Positions 43,281-54,046 of a stretch of 64,000 bases of DNA are shown here, piece after piece. The notes under the pieces were generated by a model that worked only from the letters and a program-made list of their open reading frames with translations, did no database searches and was not told the origin of the DNA. The DNA comes from Amborella trichopoda (lineage: Eukaryota > Streptophyta > Magnoliopsida > Amborellales > Amborellaceae), in assembly GCF_000471905.2 (NCBI RefSeq), contig NW_006498435.1, forward strand, positions 3,835,146 to 3,899,145, given 5' to 3'. A program made the translations under genes and the position numbers. The stretch's first letter is position 1, and every line of letters starts with the position of its first letter.

Positions 43281-44089
43281 GACCTTATCGATATCGAGGA
43301 CGAAGAGCCTCCCATTGCTGAGAAAGGACGACATCCTTCATCTCATCCTGTTATTTCTAGTGGTGAAGATGGGCGAGAGCCTTTTTGTGACCTGATAGTA
43401 ACGGGTAACACGACGATTTCTCTTGCAACTTTGAGAGGGGGACTTATGTTTCTTGCTAGAAGGAAACCTATCATGTGTGGAGCTTTGTAGTCACTTCTTT
43501 CTCGGGGCAAGTTGTTCATCCTCTCATTTGGTGCACACACGGTGGCTTTATCATATCACAGGCCAAGATGCCTTTCCCTGTACCGGTTAGTAGGCTCAAT
43601 CGGCGTAATGTCTCCAAGGACAATGCGTGGGACCTTCTCAGAGCCACTTATCAACTTTTCAGTCAAGCTTCTTTCTTCGAGTTGATCGTGTTCCCACTTT
43701 TGATGAAGAGGCTGATGGACAATCTCATACACTTCGACATCCCTTGTGCAGACTTGTTCAAAGAGAAAGTGACTGAAGTGGCTCAACAAGCTAGGGCTGT
43801 TATGGATTTAGAAGAATCTTCTTCCATGCAGAAACTACCTTCTATCAGACCTTTACTTAGATTCTTCCCTGAGCCTTTGATTGTTGCTCAAGCAGCGGCG
43901 GTGCACCTAGGTAACCTTAAAACCAACTTGCTCATGCGACAGTTAGTTCACTCAGATTTTGAGAGCTTTCCTTCGGAAGTTCCTTTGATATCTGACGAAA
44001 TCGCATGTTTTGAAAATGAATATGATATCGCAATTCTTCAGCGGAACATCAATGATTTGAAGACTTGCTTGCTACGGCCCGTGAGGTAG
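43281..44089 (+). pseudogene. Antisense ORF (aORF) of the Tat element, frame-broken
   Basis: Plus-strand gene inside minus-strand T3, downstream of its own TATA box. The first 69 codons (43281-43490: DLIDIEDEEPPIAEKG, CDLIVTGNTTISLATLRGG) end in a stop. A second frame (43475-44089; ATG at 43568) gives 173 residues from that ATG with MPFPVPVSRLNRRN, SQASFFELIVFPLLMKRLMD, VTEVAQQARAVMDLEE, LLRFFPEPLIVAQAAAVHLG and NDLKTCLLRP. It is helix-rich and soluble, with no membrane segment and no catalytic motif I recognise. Antisense ORFs between pol and the 3' LTR are known in Tat elements (maize Grande is an example, from memory); function is unknown. The overlap of the two frames means a frameshift or an intron. 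Confidence 0.6.
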
Positions 44090-44496
44090 GAAAAGACCCA
44101 TTTCCTCCTCGTTGGTACGTGGAGAATACCCTCCTGTGGTTAGAAAGTTTTCCCATCTTCAGGCGGCGGCTATGAAGGATGGAATCATGTGGACACTCTT
44201 TTTCCTTTTACTAACATTTGTAACAATCTTTGATTGATAAATGAAGCAACTCTTTTCTCTTTCTATGCAACTCGTGTCTCTAATTTCCTTCATTTTCTAT
44301 TTCATTGCTGTCGCCCTTTCATAGTTTGAGACGAAAAAGAATAGCCTACTCCTTGCTTGTTGTGGCTTTAATGACCTTGAATGGGGAGCAGTTGCTTCCT
44401 CTCCCCTTAGTGTTTGATTGGACAAGGGCTCATAATTCATGGTTCTGATGATTTGATGAGCCTGCTTGCTGTAAATGCTCAAGTCTTTGGGAGCCT

Positions 44497-45270
44497 TTGC
44501 TTTGATTAGAGGTCCATCGGTTTAGATCTTGTCATAAGTCTTAGTCTCAGGGACAAACCCCTTGAAGTACTTTGAAGCAACGTGCATAACAGCCAATTGA
44601 CTCTGGGGGTTATGAAACTAGCTTCTCAGCTGTGCCATGGGGTCTTGTTCTTGAGAGCCAGAGGGATGACGCTCGTCTACCTATACTTCTTCGACAACCC
44701 CTGAGAATAGTAAGACCTTCTTTTGGCTGCTGATGATCCCCTTGTTCAAGGAGGATGGGACTTGGAGTACCTTCCTTGGTGGTTGGTGCGTCAGTTCTGC
44801 TTCTAGAAGAGCGATGGGGACATGCAGGACCTTTTGTTGGTTCGATGTATAGGTGACCCTCGGTGCTAAAAAGTCTACCTCTAAGGCTTCGTCAAGCTCG
44901 GGAACTGCTTCTAGCCCGTCGCTTTACTCTTGTGGATTAGAAGTAGAGGGGGAAGGTTCATCTTTAAGAGTGGATACCATGGCCTCGGAGAGGTGGCAAG
45001 GTATATTCGGGTAGATCGGAGTCAAAGGGAGTATCTTTCCCTGTCTTTCCTCCTCTTTGGACATGTCCGTGATCATTCGCCCTAGATCTTCAACGTCATC
45101 ATCCAATCATCATCCTTTGACTTTTCTAGAGCTGGAAGGTCTGTGAAATAGTACTTGGTGTTAGTATAGTGAGTCTTAGCTATAGGGAACGGTCTTTTGT
45201 CAGCATAGACTGTGTATTGTCTCCCATCTCCATTGTATTTGGAGCATTGATGAAGCGTGGAAGGAACCAC
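44497..45270 (-). pseudogene. Post-protease linker of T3, ending where the RT should start
   Basis: On the minus strand, 45082-45270 reads MVPSTLHQCSKYNGDGRQ, the phrase that follows the protease in Tat elements before the RT. Sequence to about 44500 continues with stops. No RT motif follows; the next thing to the left is the 3' end of the antisense ORF. So RT, RNase H and integrase are missing. Confidence 0.65.
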
Positions 45271-45338
45271 CCGCTGATCGTGAAGCCAAGGACGACCAAA
45301 TAGGAGTTGTAATATATATCGGTGTCAATTAAGTGCAA

Positions 45339-45560
45339 CTAAGGGTAATCGTTGAGGTCACCAATCTTGAGATGAAGGCGCAGTGTGCCAACTGGCTTCT
45401 CTCCTGATTGGTTGAAACCTTGCATGGTGATGTGAGTAGGAGTGAGGTCATTGGACCCTAATCCCAATCGAGTGAGGATCCTTCTCGGGATCAGGTTAAT
45501 TGCTGACCCTCCATTCAACATGATCCTGTTGATAGGGTAGGCATGTAATTTACCATTCAC
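45339..45560 (-). pseudogene. Retropepsin of T3, catalytic Asp changed to Asn
   Basis: Protease domain: HAYPINRIMLNGGSAINLIP, then RRILTRLGLGSNDLTP and GFNQSGEKPVGTLRLHLKIG, as in Tat elements. The active-site triad, DGGS in the family, reads NGGS here (codon AAT for GAT). This change should abolish catalysis. The frame is otherwise open across the domain. The T2 copy is lost, so no working protease is seen in either element. Confidence 0.8.
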
Positions 45561-45593
45561 GAAGAGGGGGGGGTTGTGGAATTGTCATCCGAA

Positions 45594-46560
45594 CTAAAGG
45601 TCATCTTCAGAAAAAGTGATTGCCAAGCACCCACTTAACATCGCTGGGTCAACCTCAATGGGATCCACCTCGGTCTTGTATACCTCTGGGATAGAAAGAG
45701 CTTGCACAAGGGCCATACGATAATCTCTAGACATCAGGAGGGCATCATAGATGCTTAGAAGGGCTGGAAGCTTTCTCAAGTGCCCAATTACATCATATCT
45801 CACTTTATCATCATTAATCCTCTGTGTTGCTGATCCAGTCGCTGGTGTAGGTGGTAGGGTAGGTTTCAGATCACGCTTTGGTTGAGTTTTTATTTGTGGT
45901 ACTAGTTGACTTTGTTGCTCAGCCGGTACGATCTTGGTTGGTGAGGAAGTAATAGGGGCTTGTATTAGGGATGTAGAGGTTTGGGGTTGAGGTTTAGGCG
46001 AAAGCGGAGGATCAAGAAACTTGAGGACCATGAGCTTTTGAGGTGTGAGCTGTAGCTTCTTTCCCGATCTTAGACCCATTCGCCCTGTGCTAGCTGGTAC
46101 TTCCAAGATCTGCACCTTGTGGGAGGCCTCTTTGGAACAGGAGCTTGAAGATGACTCAGTTTTGGCTCGAGTTGACAGGGCTTCAGCGGATGTCGAGAAT
46201 CTAGCTACCTGGGTCAACATCTCTCTAAGGCGTTCTTACTGTGGCCAGGTGAGGCTGGTGCCTTTGAACTCTCGGTTTAGAGTGTCGAAGTCTGAGCACC
46301 GTCAAGCTGTACCTATGGAGAAAATAGAGGATGGAGGAGAAGAAGAGTTAGAATGTTCCGGGCAGCATTTACATTGTCACCTAAATTGGACGTGTGCAGG
46401 GGGTATTTTAGGTATTGCCCTGGCTTTGACCATTGTGGGGTGCTTTTAACGTCATCACTCATATTGGGGAATCAGGAGCTGCTGGTGGCTCAAGGGTGTC
46501 CGCCTAATTAGACGAAAGGATAAAAGTTGCACTTGGGATGAAGTCTTGCAAGGTCAGGAG
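45594..46560 (-). pseudogene. Gag-protease spacer of T3
   Basis: The frame 45594-46220 begins in LTQVARFSTSAEALSTR and is Ser/Pro/Thr-rich in the middle (TPATGSATQR...), with a DVIGHLRKLPALLSIYDALL block and then EVYKTEVDPIEVDPAML. The last blocks precede the protease in Tat polyproteins. Right of it (46221-46560) are broken frames equivalent to T2 34281-34781. Confidence 0.6.
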
Positions 46561-46799
46561 TGGAGGAAGGGGACTGAGGAATTCTTCCTCGACTGGTGGC
46601 GGAGGGATGGGATTCCTTCGCTGGGCTGACCTAGGTGCTTGCTATCTCCTTCTGGTTCCCTGAGGGGGTGTTTGGACCGCCCTCTCTGATTGGTAAGTAG
46701 TCCTAGCTTGATGGACTGCTTCACACTTTAGGGACTTGAGCTTACTTCTCCCATGGTACCTTCTCAGGGTTGAGAGGTTGAGGGCTCTATAGAGTCCAG

Positions 46800-48577
46800 T
46801 GTATGCTCATGAGGGGCCTGTAGTGTGACTTCCTCTTGAATGGGTGTGATGGTCTAGATGCGTTTTGGGAGAATCGTACAAACGATGTGGCCTTGTTGGA
46901 CTTTCTCCACGACTATAGCTTCGAACCCAAAGCACTCGTTGAGTTCGTGGCCCTATACTTGGTGATAAGGGCACCAGAGTTTTTTCATGCCCAAGGCAAG
47001 CCGCTTACGCTTCCTGGCAGGTTTGGCAGTGACGAGGCCCCGTTGGGGCATCACCTCGAATAGAGTCTGCAAAGAGTCTGGTCCCGCGTTTGCCTGGGTT
47101 GATGCCGAGAGGTCTTCTTACACAGGTGGAAGAGGTCTTCTCTGCTTATAGAAGCCGGTGCACTCGCTGACCTCATGTCATCGTATCTGGTGATATGTGC
47201 ACCAGAGGTTCTCGGTCCCTAGAGGCAAGAACTTGGGCTGCCTTGTCGGCTTGGGAGTGACGAGTCGTTCTTCGAGAATTATGGAGAAAAATGCAAGGAG
47301 ACACCCTCTTGGATCATGACCATGCGAGAAGCCTCAGTTGCCCCGAACTCTTTCTTCAACTCTTCAAGTTTTATCTGACCCTTGTTGATAGGGACTTTGA
47401 TATTGTCGTTGAATTTATAGCAGTCGTGAGTAGGCGCAGTACTTCTGATTTGTCTCCGGCTAGCTAACTCTGCAATGTTGACCTCCGACAGCTGGATCAT
47501 ATTCTGTTCTCAAAGCAGTCGAAGCAGTGCAGGCATCCACTCCTTGTCGAAGGGGTAAACTTTTTTCTGATGTTGGATCCCGAAGTCGTTTTGCTTAGTA
47601 TTTTTAGGGGACAGTATGTTGCTGTAAGATTGCTGCTCGCATCTAGTTTGACGATTTTGTGCCTTGGAGAGGTCCTGAGTCAGAGGAGCCATGCTCTTTA
47701 TGTCAACTATGATGACAACTGTGCTGATCAATGATTTTTGGTTGGCCCGACTGTTGGAGCGAGAGTTTGGACCGGAGGGTTGCTAATAAGGGCTGCCATG
47801 GTGTTTGAACAACCCCTCAATACGAACTTCCTTAGAGATGAGCTCTGACATGGAGGGTGGATTTGATGCCTCAACATGCAGAGCGATCTTATGAAGCATG
47901 TTCCGTATGCAGGTCTGGACCGCTTCCTTCTAAGTCATGGGAATGGCATGGAAGGTTGCCAACTCTCTCCATCGGGTGATGAACTTGTCAAATGGCTCAC
48001 CAGGGTCTTGGATCAGGGTGAGGAGTTTGATGGTCTCCATGTTCCTTTGGACTTCGTAGAAGCGTTGGTAAAACAACTGCTCCATCTCTTGCAACGTGTG
48101 TTCCGAGTTGGGAGGCAGCCGAGCATACCACTGAAAGGCTAGCCCTCCAAGAGTCTCGACGAACTGATGGAGGAGGAGTTGCCCGTCAGTTGCCGTCTCT
48201 CGACAGGCTGCCTGGAAGTGAGCGGTATGCTGGTGCAGAGACATAATACCATTGAACAGGGGAAGCTTCCCCATTTGATAGTTCGGAGGGAAGGGTACTT
48301 GATCAATGTACGAAGGGTATGGCTTATGGTAGAGCAGTGTCTCTTACATGTATGGAACCTTGTTTTTGAGGCTATGGGCCACCATAGCATTTATGTTGAT
48401 ATAGGAGACCGCGCGGGAGGCAGAACTATCTTGGGAGACCGGTGGGGGAGTTTGCCTAGGAACTATGTCCTCAACGATCAGGGAATCGGTCTCATGATGA
48501 GAGGAAGTGAGCCTGGAGGCTTCTATGTGTTCCATCTTTTCAAGGATGGATTGCATCATTAGCTCGAACCTAGTCAT
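46800..48577 (-). pseudogene. Gag of T3
   Basis: The start is ATG 48575-48577 (MTRFELMMQSILEKMEHIEA). The capsid lies in 47930-48274 (LLLHQFVETLGGLAFQWYAR, LFYQRFYEVQRNMETIKLLT, DPGEPFDKFITRWREL), then 47510-47731, and the nucleocapsid-like CYKFNDNIKVPINKGQIKLE at 47279-47500. A duplicated linker follows: GAHITRYDDMRSAS and GALITKYRATNSTS, 46800-47260. Several stops and frameshifts break it. T2 gag (34979-36646) is the closest relative. Capsid is needed for particle assembly; this copy is dead. Confidence 0.85.
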
Positions 48578-48585
48578 TCAGTCCT

Positions 48586-49230
48586 CCTGGTCTATCCGGG
48601 TCATTGATCACCATGACACTGACCGTCTCCTCTGGGAGCTCAGAGCCGGGAGGAGGAGTGGACTTCCAGGGTCGGCGAGTCATGGGCGGCAAGTCAATCT
48701 GCAGGGGCTCAGCATGCCCCGACTGGACTCGAGCCTTGTATGCCGATCTTGTGTGGACCAGTTCTCGATGGTCTTGAAACCGTGGCTTTTGATCAGTGAT
48801 GACCTAGCAATACTCTTAGACTCGCTCAGGTTCTGGAGTTTGAAGAGGGAACGGGGTAGGAGGTCATTGAGGGTGGCGACCTTGACTGCCTTGGAGGCTT
48901 CCTTGTTCAGGATCTGAAGACATCTCTTCTGTTTAACCCTGAGATGACTGTGGACTTCATTCCAGAATCGAGCCCGAGACCTGAACTGCCCGGCCTTGTT
49001 TGAACATGCAAGGGTCGTGTCTATGAGTTGGAGCAGGGATTGGGGTCCAAGGATAGAAGGCAGCCTAGGTTTCAGCCTAGGTTTCTACCTTGGAGGTTGG
49101 AGACCTTTGTCTGACATCAGGTCGTTGCCCCGAGTTCATTTGTGGGGCCCATGTGAGTGGCTGACCTGAGGCTGACTCAAGATGGTACTCTTAGGGAAGA
49201 CTTTTGAGTATCAGGGCTCGAGGTGCTTGG
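48586..49230 (-). mobile_element. T3 leader next to gag, non-coding
   Basis: No supported coding frame. It joins gag to the leader ORF and contains tagcctaggtttc repeated at about 49070. Confidence 0.5.
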
Positions 49231-50196
49231 CTAGTGTTGGATGAGTGACAGAGGAAGTAGCTGGTTCATGACTCCACCTGAGCCTGGATTGCCAAGGAAC
49301 CTGCAAAAGCGGTGCGTGTGCACCTTTGGGGTTAGCCGTCCGGGTGACTTAAGGATCAACTCAGGCTCTATCAATTGGTTCCACCTTGGAGGTCGAGACC
49401 CATGAGCTTGTATTTCTGAGGGACGAGGAAGAAGATCATCTCTCACAGAGTGGAGCCGTGTGTGTTGGGAAGGAGGATGAAGCGGCCGACCCTCATGTGC
49501 TCGAGGTGGCATAGAGCTAGGGCTGCCCTGAGCTGTGGAAAGCGAATGCATGGCACACTCAGGGCTTGGCCCAAGTAGGCCTAGCCCTTGATACGAGCTC
49601 AAGGCAACATGGGGCTTGCCCCGAGGTGTGGCTCGAGTGGGTGGACCTTGGGTGTGTGCAAGAGGTGGAGGCTGCAGGGTCTCCATCTTGGTGTGCCGAG
49701 CCTCTAAATCTAGAGGTTCTGAGAGGTGAAAGAGTATAAGGGGTTTCCTTGCAGCGAACCTCAGGAGCGACGACAACTTGCTTGCCTCTCGAGAAAGCGG
49801 TTAGGGCAGCCTTTTGGTGTGCCCCAGCAATATAGTTGGCAACAGACTTGCCAGTAGCATGGTGCATGCTATGTGCGGTGGCAGACATGCCACTTATGCA
49901 AGGGACCTTGGTGGAGGGTCCACTAGGGCAAGGAAGCGGGGAGTTTAGGACTTTTATGTCCCCTCTCGCATCGACCCAGGCAAGAACCTGGGAGCTGGAC
50001 TGTGAGTTGCAACTCAGAAGGAGAGTAGGGAAGGAAGCTTGAGCAGTTAGCTTTCTTGGGAAAGTCACGAGTGAAGGGATAAGGAAGTCCCCGACTCGAA
50101 TGAATGGGTTGAACAACCCAGGTGCCAAAGAAATTAATGTAGAAAGTAAAAGATAATACTGGTCAAACAAGAGCAAACCGACTAAGGTGTAGTAAG
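49231..50196 (-). pseudogene. Leader ORF of T3 (before gag)
   Basis: Two overlapping minus-strand frames fill the leader: 49559-50215 and 49231-49776. The second contains RFAARKPLILFHLSEP, LDLEARHTKMETLQPPPLAH and a Pro/Ser/Arg-rich tail (PPSQHTRLHS, PRPSEIQAHG). It matches the T1 frame at 59-334 at the protein level. No domain was recognised. The first frame has no good ATG near the primer site. A broken counterpart of the extra ORF known in Ogre is possible; chance openness in GC-rich DNA is the alternative. Confidence 0.35.
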
Positions 50197-50214
50197 TCTC
50201 CAGTAGAGTCGCCA
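50197..50214 (-). other. Primer-binding site of T3 (Tat-type)
   Basis: The plus strand reads tctccagtagagtcgcca; its complement starts TGGCGACTCTACTGG, complementary to the tRNA 3' end including CCA. It lies 3 bp from the LTR. Confidence 0.85.
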
Positions 50215-50217
50215 AGC

Positions 50218-52958
50218 TGGTTAGGTGCCTCGATCTCGCCTTCTAGATTTAGGTTATCTGACAGCACATATCTCGAGTTTCTAGCGAACCCGAGATTTGA
50301 GATCGCTCTCTCAGAATCTTGCTCAAGAGCAAGGGTAGGTATACCAATTTATAAGAGAGGAACTTAAGGTGGGTTCGGGACTTACTCAGACTAGCTAGAG
50401 TGGGACCCTCTTAGATCACGAAAAAACCCCCCAACTGCTTTAGCTTGTTTGGAATTGCCACCCTTGACCCGCAATCCTCTTGTCTTCTGCGCAACACTTC
50501 TATGGTTAATTGGCAAGATATGTGGGTTGAAGAGACCCTCCCTTGTCTTAGGGCATCATATGCTCATATGAGGGAGCGATGAAACGGAAGGCTTCCAATA
50601 AAGAGAAAAAATAAAAGGAAACTTGATAAAGGGGTGAGACTAGCATGACGGCCGGAAGGCTACCGACTTGAAATGATAGCAAGACTAACACGTCATCAAT
50701 ACTACTCAAAACCGAGACCGATATGGTGACGCTAGGCTAAGCCTACCCTCAATCTAGTAAGGGGAGAAAAGTGTGAAGAGAAGAAAAGAGAGCAAAAAGA
50801 AAGAGAGTGAAATGGTGGAGGGAATAGGGTCCCAACGACGTTAGACGTTGTTACCCATGACCGTGGAGTAGCAGTGTCACGGCCTTGGAATGGTGCTAGA
50901 CACTACTGTTCATGGCTAGAGGGTGAGTAGAGTACTATGGACGACACTAGACATTGCTGTTGGCAACATAAGAAGGTAAGGTGCCCCTGCGTGAGCGGCG
51001 ATAGTCTCTCATGGAGTGCACGACCATAGCCATATGCAAAGCGTGTAGCGATAGTTCTCATGAGGCACACGGCGACAGGCATGGGATGCAAGAAGAATAA
51101 CGATGAGCACGGAATGCGCGGGGGGAGCTTGTGGATGGAGATGGGTGTTGCCGAGGCCTCTAGCTGGTAGCGATAGGTATCGCCCTCTGTGATAGACATG
51201 CAATAGGGGAGGACTTCTGCGGATGGCAATGAGTTTTTCCGTCTGGGATCTTCACTGAGACATTGAAGCTGTCTGTGAACGGTGTTGAGCAGCGCCATCT
51301 GGAGGCCTCATTGGGAGAGAGAGGTAGATGAACAAAAGGCAGAGGAGAGCTCGAGCATGACGCTGTCATCGCCATGCGCGACCTGTGAGATCACCGAAGA
51401 GGCATGTATGACACTGCCATTGTCGTGCATGGCCTCTAAGGAAAACTCAGGCGAAAGGGAGGAAGATGAGAGAGAGGAAGAGAAAAAAGAAAAAGAGAGA
51501 GAAGAAAAGAAAGGCAAGAGAGAGAAGATCTACCTCAAGCCTAGGGGTACTGATCAAAATTTTCTCTCACCTTGCTCTCTCTCTCCAAATGTGACCCAAC
51601 AATGGTAAGAAAGAAAAATTGCTTTAAGTACAAACTCTCTCTTTTGTGAAAGGTTGAGTCCTCTTTTGTGTGTACAATGATGGTACGTATATATAGAATT
51701 GACCCCAAACATGGGTGGATGATCAAAAGTAACCCTAATTGTTGAAAATTAAGATTAAAATGATTTAAAAGAAATTAGAAAATAGGGTACAAAATGATAG
51801 ATTTGCCCTTTCCTAACAATTCATAGAATTCTAGAACAGTCCCTATTTTGCCCTAGAACTTGTGTGATTTTGCATGGATGATTCGGGGTCGTTCTGATGT
51901 CCGGTTGATCGAAAGATGATTATTTTCTTATAGGGCTCGGCATAGCGATCGATTTGATACAAACTTTGAGCCATGGATCTTGTTTTTAGTGCATGATCAT
52001 GTGACTTGAATTTTGAGTGGATCTTAAGACTTCGGATCGATAGTGTGCTCATTCCTTGATGTTTTTCGGTGATTTCTTCACTACATCACACTAAGCATGC
52101 CGTTACGATCACGGGCAACAAACGTAGCTCAATTCTGTGCCAGAACGAAGTTGAATTTTGGCCGAAATCTGAAATTTTGACGACAGAATTTGAAGTGGTT
52201 TCGTCGGCTTCATGTGCGGCATCTGACCATTCATCATGCATGGGGTTGAGGTTAGAGATGGTCCAAGACCTTTCTCATGCGATGGAATTGGTTTCGCATT
52301 GATCGGGCTCGCGAGTGGCATGATTCGGTCACTCGAGAGGGGCACAACGCTGCTGAATTTCCTACACTTTCTTCACGGATCAACAACTTCTCTCTAGCTT
52401 TTCTTCGCGCTGTGGTATCCTCACGGCGCGTGCCACATATCAAATCTCTCGTCTTGATGCGATGAGCATGCTCACCAAATTTGAGCACGATTCTTCTTGA
52501 GACGAGTGAGATATGAGCTTCGAAAGTCACTACTTGTGACTGTCCCTTCAATGGAATAGAGTTGCAGGGTGGCTGCATGGGAATAGAATGCGGCTCCTCG
52601 TGATTCCCTCTTTTGCCTATAACTTCTTCCTGGAGTGTCCGTTCGAGTTTAAATTTGGGAGGTTTTCAACAGTGTCGAATCCAACGGCAGAGGTCCCATG
52701 GAAAATTGAGACACCGAGAATGTAACTCTATTTATAAGGTCTGTCTCAGGGTGCCAGAGGTCGATTCTCCCGAAACTGTTTAGCAGTCTACACCGCCTTA
52801 AACATGTCGGAATGCGACATAACTTAACAGAAGACTTTTCAGAGACCTCATGAAGACCTTAACCTGTTCTGAGGCTGTTTTGAGACTTTTTGAATTTCCA
52901 CTGTTTGCTAGGCTTTATTGAGCGGGGGCCCCATGATGATGAAAAATATCTTCCAACA
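50218..52958 (-). repeat. 5' LTR of T3 (subfamily II, 2741 bp, complete)
   Basis: On the plus strand it starts tggttaggtg and ends cttccaaca, so on the minus strand it runs TGTTGGAAG...CCTAACCA. It contains a purine tract (about 51455-51530), a TATA box and a long U5 with 'cgatagg' motifs. The right side (52959) is T4 relic sequence, so this is the outer LTR. Confidence 0.9.
51688..51695 (-). promoter_or_regulatory. Putative core promoter of T3
   Basis: TATATATA on the minus strand, about 1.47 kb before the U5 end. A start of transcription about 30 bp downstream would give a long R-U5 containing the polypyrimidine tract. Confidence 0.5.
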
Positions 52959-53182
52959 CTGGTACTAGATGATTGAGAACATAGCCAGTGCTAGGTATGT
53001 GTAAGTGTTTGGGCCTTGGGCTTGAAATCGACCCGGTTCTGGTCTGAAGTTTCATTGGACGGCAATCAACATTCATTCTAGGCTCAGATTTGAGCCCGAC
53101 CCGGTCCCGCCCATCACCGCTTGGTCTTTAGGGACCTGAATGGCAATCCTGGCTTATGAGGGACGCTTCAGGGAAAGTTTGC

Positions 53183-53192
53183 CTATATAAGG
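53183..53192 (+). promoter_or_regulatory. TATA box of the T4 antisense unit
   Basis: ctatataagg, at the same place as the T3 box at 42331-42339. Confidence 0.6.
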
Positions 53193-53819
53193 GGTAAAGC
53201 CGATTTCTACCATTTTTACCAAAGGTTAAAACAACTAACGCATTTGAGCAGTGAGAGTGAGAGAGGTCCCAGCAAGATTTCTGATGGGTGCGCAAGGCAC
53301 TTCAAGTAAGATTTTGCAGAAGTTTGCCGGCAAGGAGGAGAGAGCACCAGAAAGAACATCACACTTTCACGGAGTTGCAAGAGTTTGCAGGAAAGTGTTG
53401 CGAGGCAAGATAGGGGTTTGCTGGGAAGCTATAAAGACTCCAACCATGGTTTTGGGTGTCTTGGAGAAGGGGAAAAAGGGTGGAAGTTATAGTAGAGGGC
53501 TGCCTGGGGACTTCCGCCGTGTTTCTGGTCGTTTCTCAGTAGTGTCCTGGAAGAGGAAAGGCCTTACAGTGGTTTTTTAGGAGTTTCGACAAAAGAGGGG
53601 AGTTTTCGACAGAGAATAGAGAGGTCACGAGAGGTGAACCGTCACTCGGAGACGAAGGGTCGCGGTGAGGTAGACGGTTGTCAGTCCATATGTCGGAGGA
53701 TGTGCATCAAGCCATGTCGTGGCGGTAGTTGTCAAGCACTGTAGCAGGGCTCAAGGTGAGATGTGAAGAATCTGTAACACATGCGGGAGATTTGAAAACG
53801 AGCAACGATAGTCCCTGGA

Positions 53820-53990
53820 AAACATAGTCAGCGCTAGGCATTGGCGAACATAGCCGGCGTTGGTATTTGCGAACCCAACTTGGGCGTTAGCCAGCAAAGT
53901 CAGCATTGGTATTAGTGAACACAGCCGGCACTGAGTGTTAGTGAGCACAGTCAGCATTAGGCATTAGCGAACACAGCCGGTGGTGGGTTT
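53820..53990. repeat. About seven units of a 25-bp repeat
   Basis: gaacacagccgg / gagcacagtcag recurs at about 53820, 53846, 53871, 53892, 53917, 53943 and 53969, joined by 'cattggtattagt'. Confidence 0.85.
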
Positions 53991-54046
53991 TTGAGAAACA
54001 TAACAAGCACTCTCTTGTGCCTTAGTGATTTTCGTACAAGAGTAGG

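Larger units (their letters stand above)
36703..52958 (-). mobile_element. T3: 16.3 kb Tat-type element without RT, RNase H or integrase
   Basis: From right to left it holds the 5' LTR (50218-52958), primer site, leader ORF, gag, protease and post-protease linker. Then comes an antisense ORF with a TATA box, about 3.6 kb of repeats, a purine-rich end and the 3' LTR (36703-38719). The 3' LTR lacks its U5 side, lost at the join with T2 gag. It appears to be a non-autonomous element. Confidence 0.85.
52959..54046. mobile_element. T4: relic of a Tat 3' region with antisense promoter
   Basis: Matches T3 42240-43200 on the plus strand: gggaaagtttgcctatataa against gggaagtttacgtcat...tataaaa, then accaaagg and similar downstream phrases. 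There is no protein-coding frame I trust. It also carries the 25-bp array at 53820-53990. LTRs border it on both sides (T3 5' LTR and T5 3' LTR). Confidence 0.65.

Noticed and set aside
53251-53580. 109-residue plus-strand frame in T4 as an independent protein
   Set aside because: The matching T3 segment codes a different frame; only the DNA of the leader is shared.
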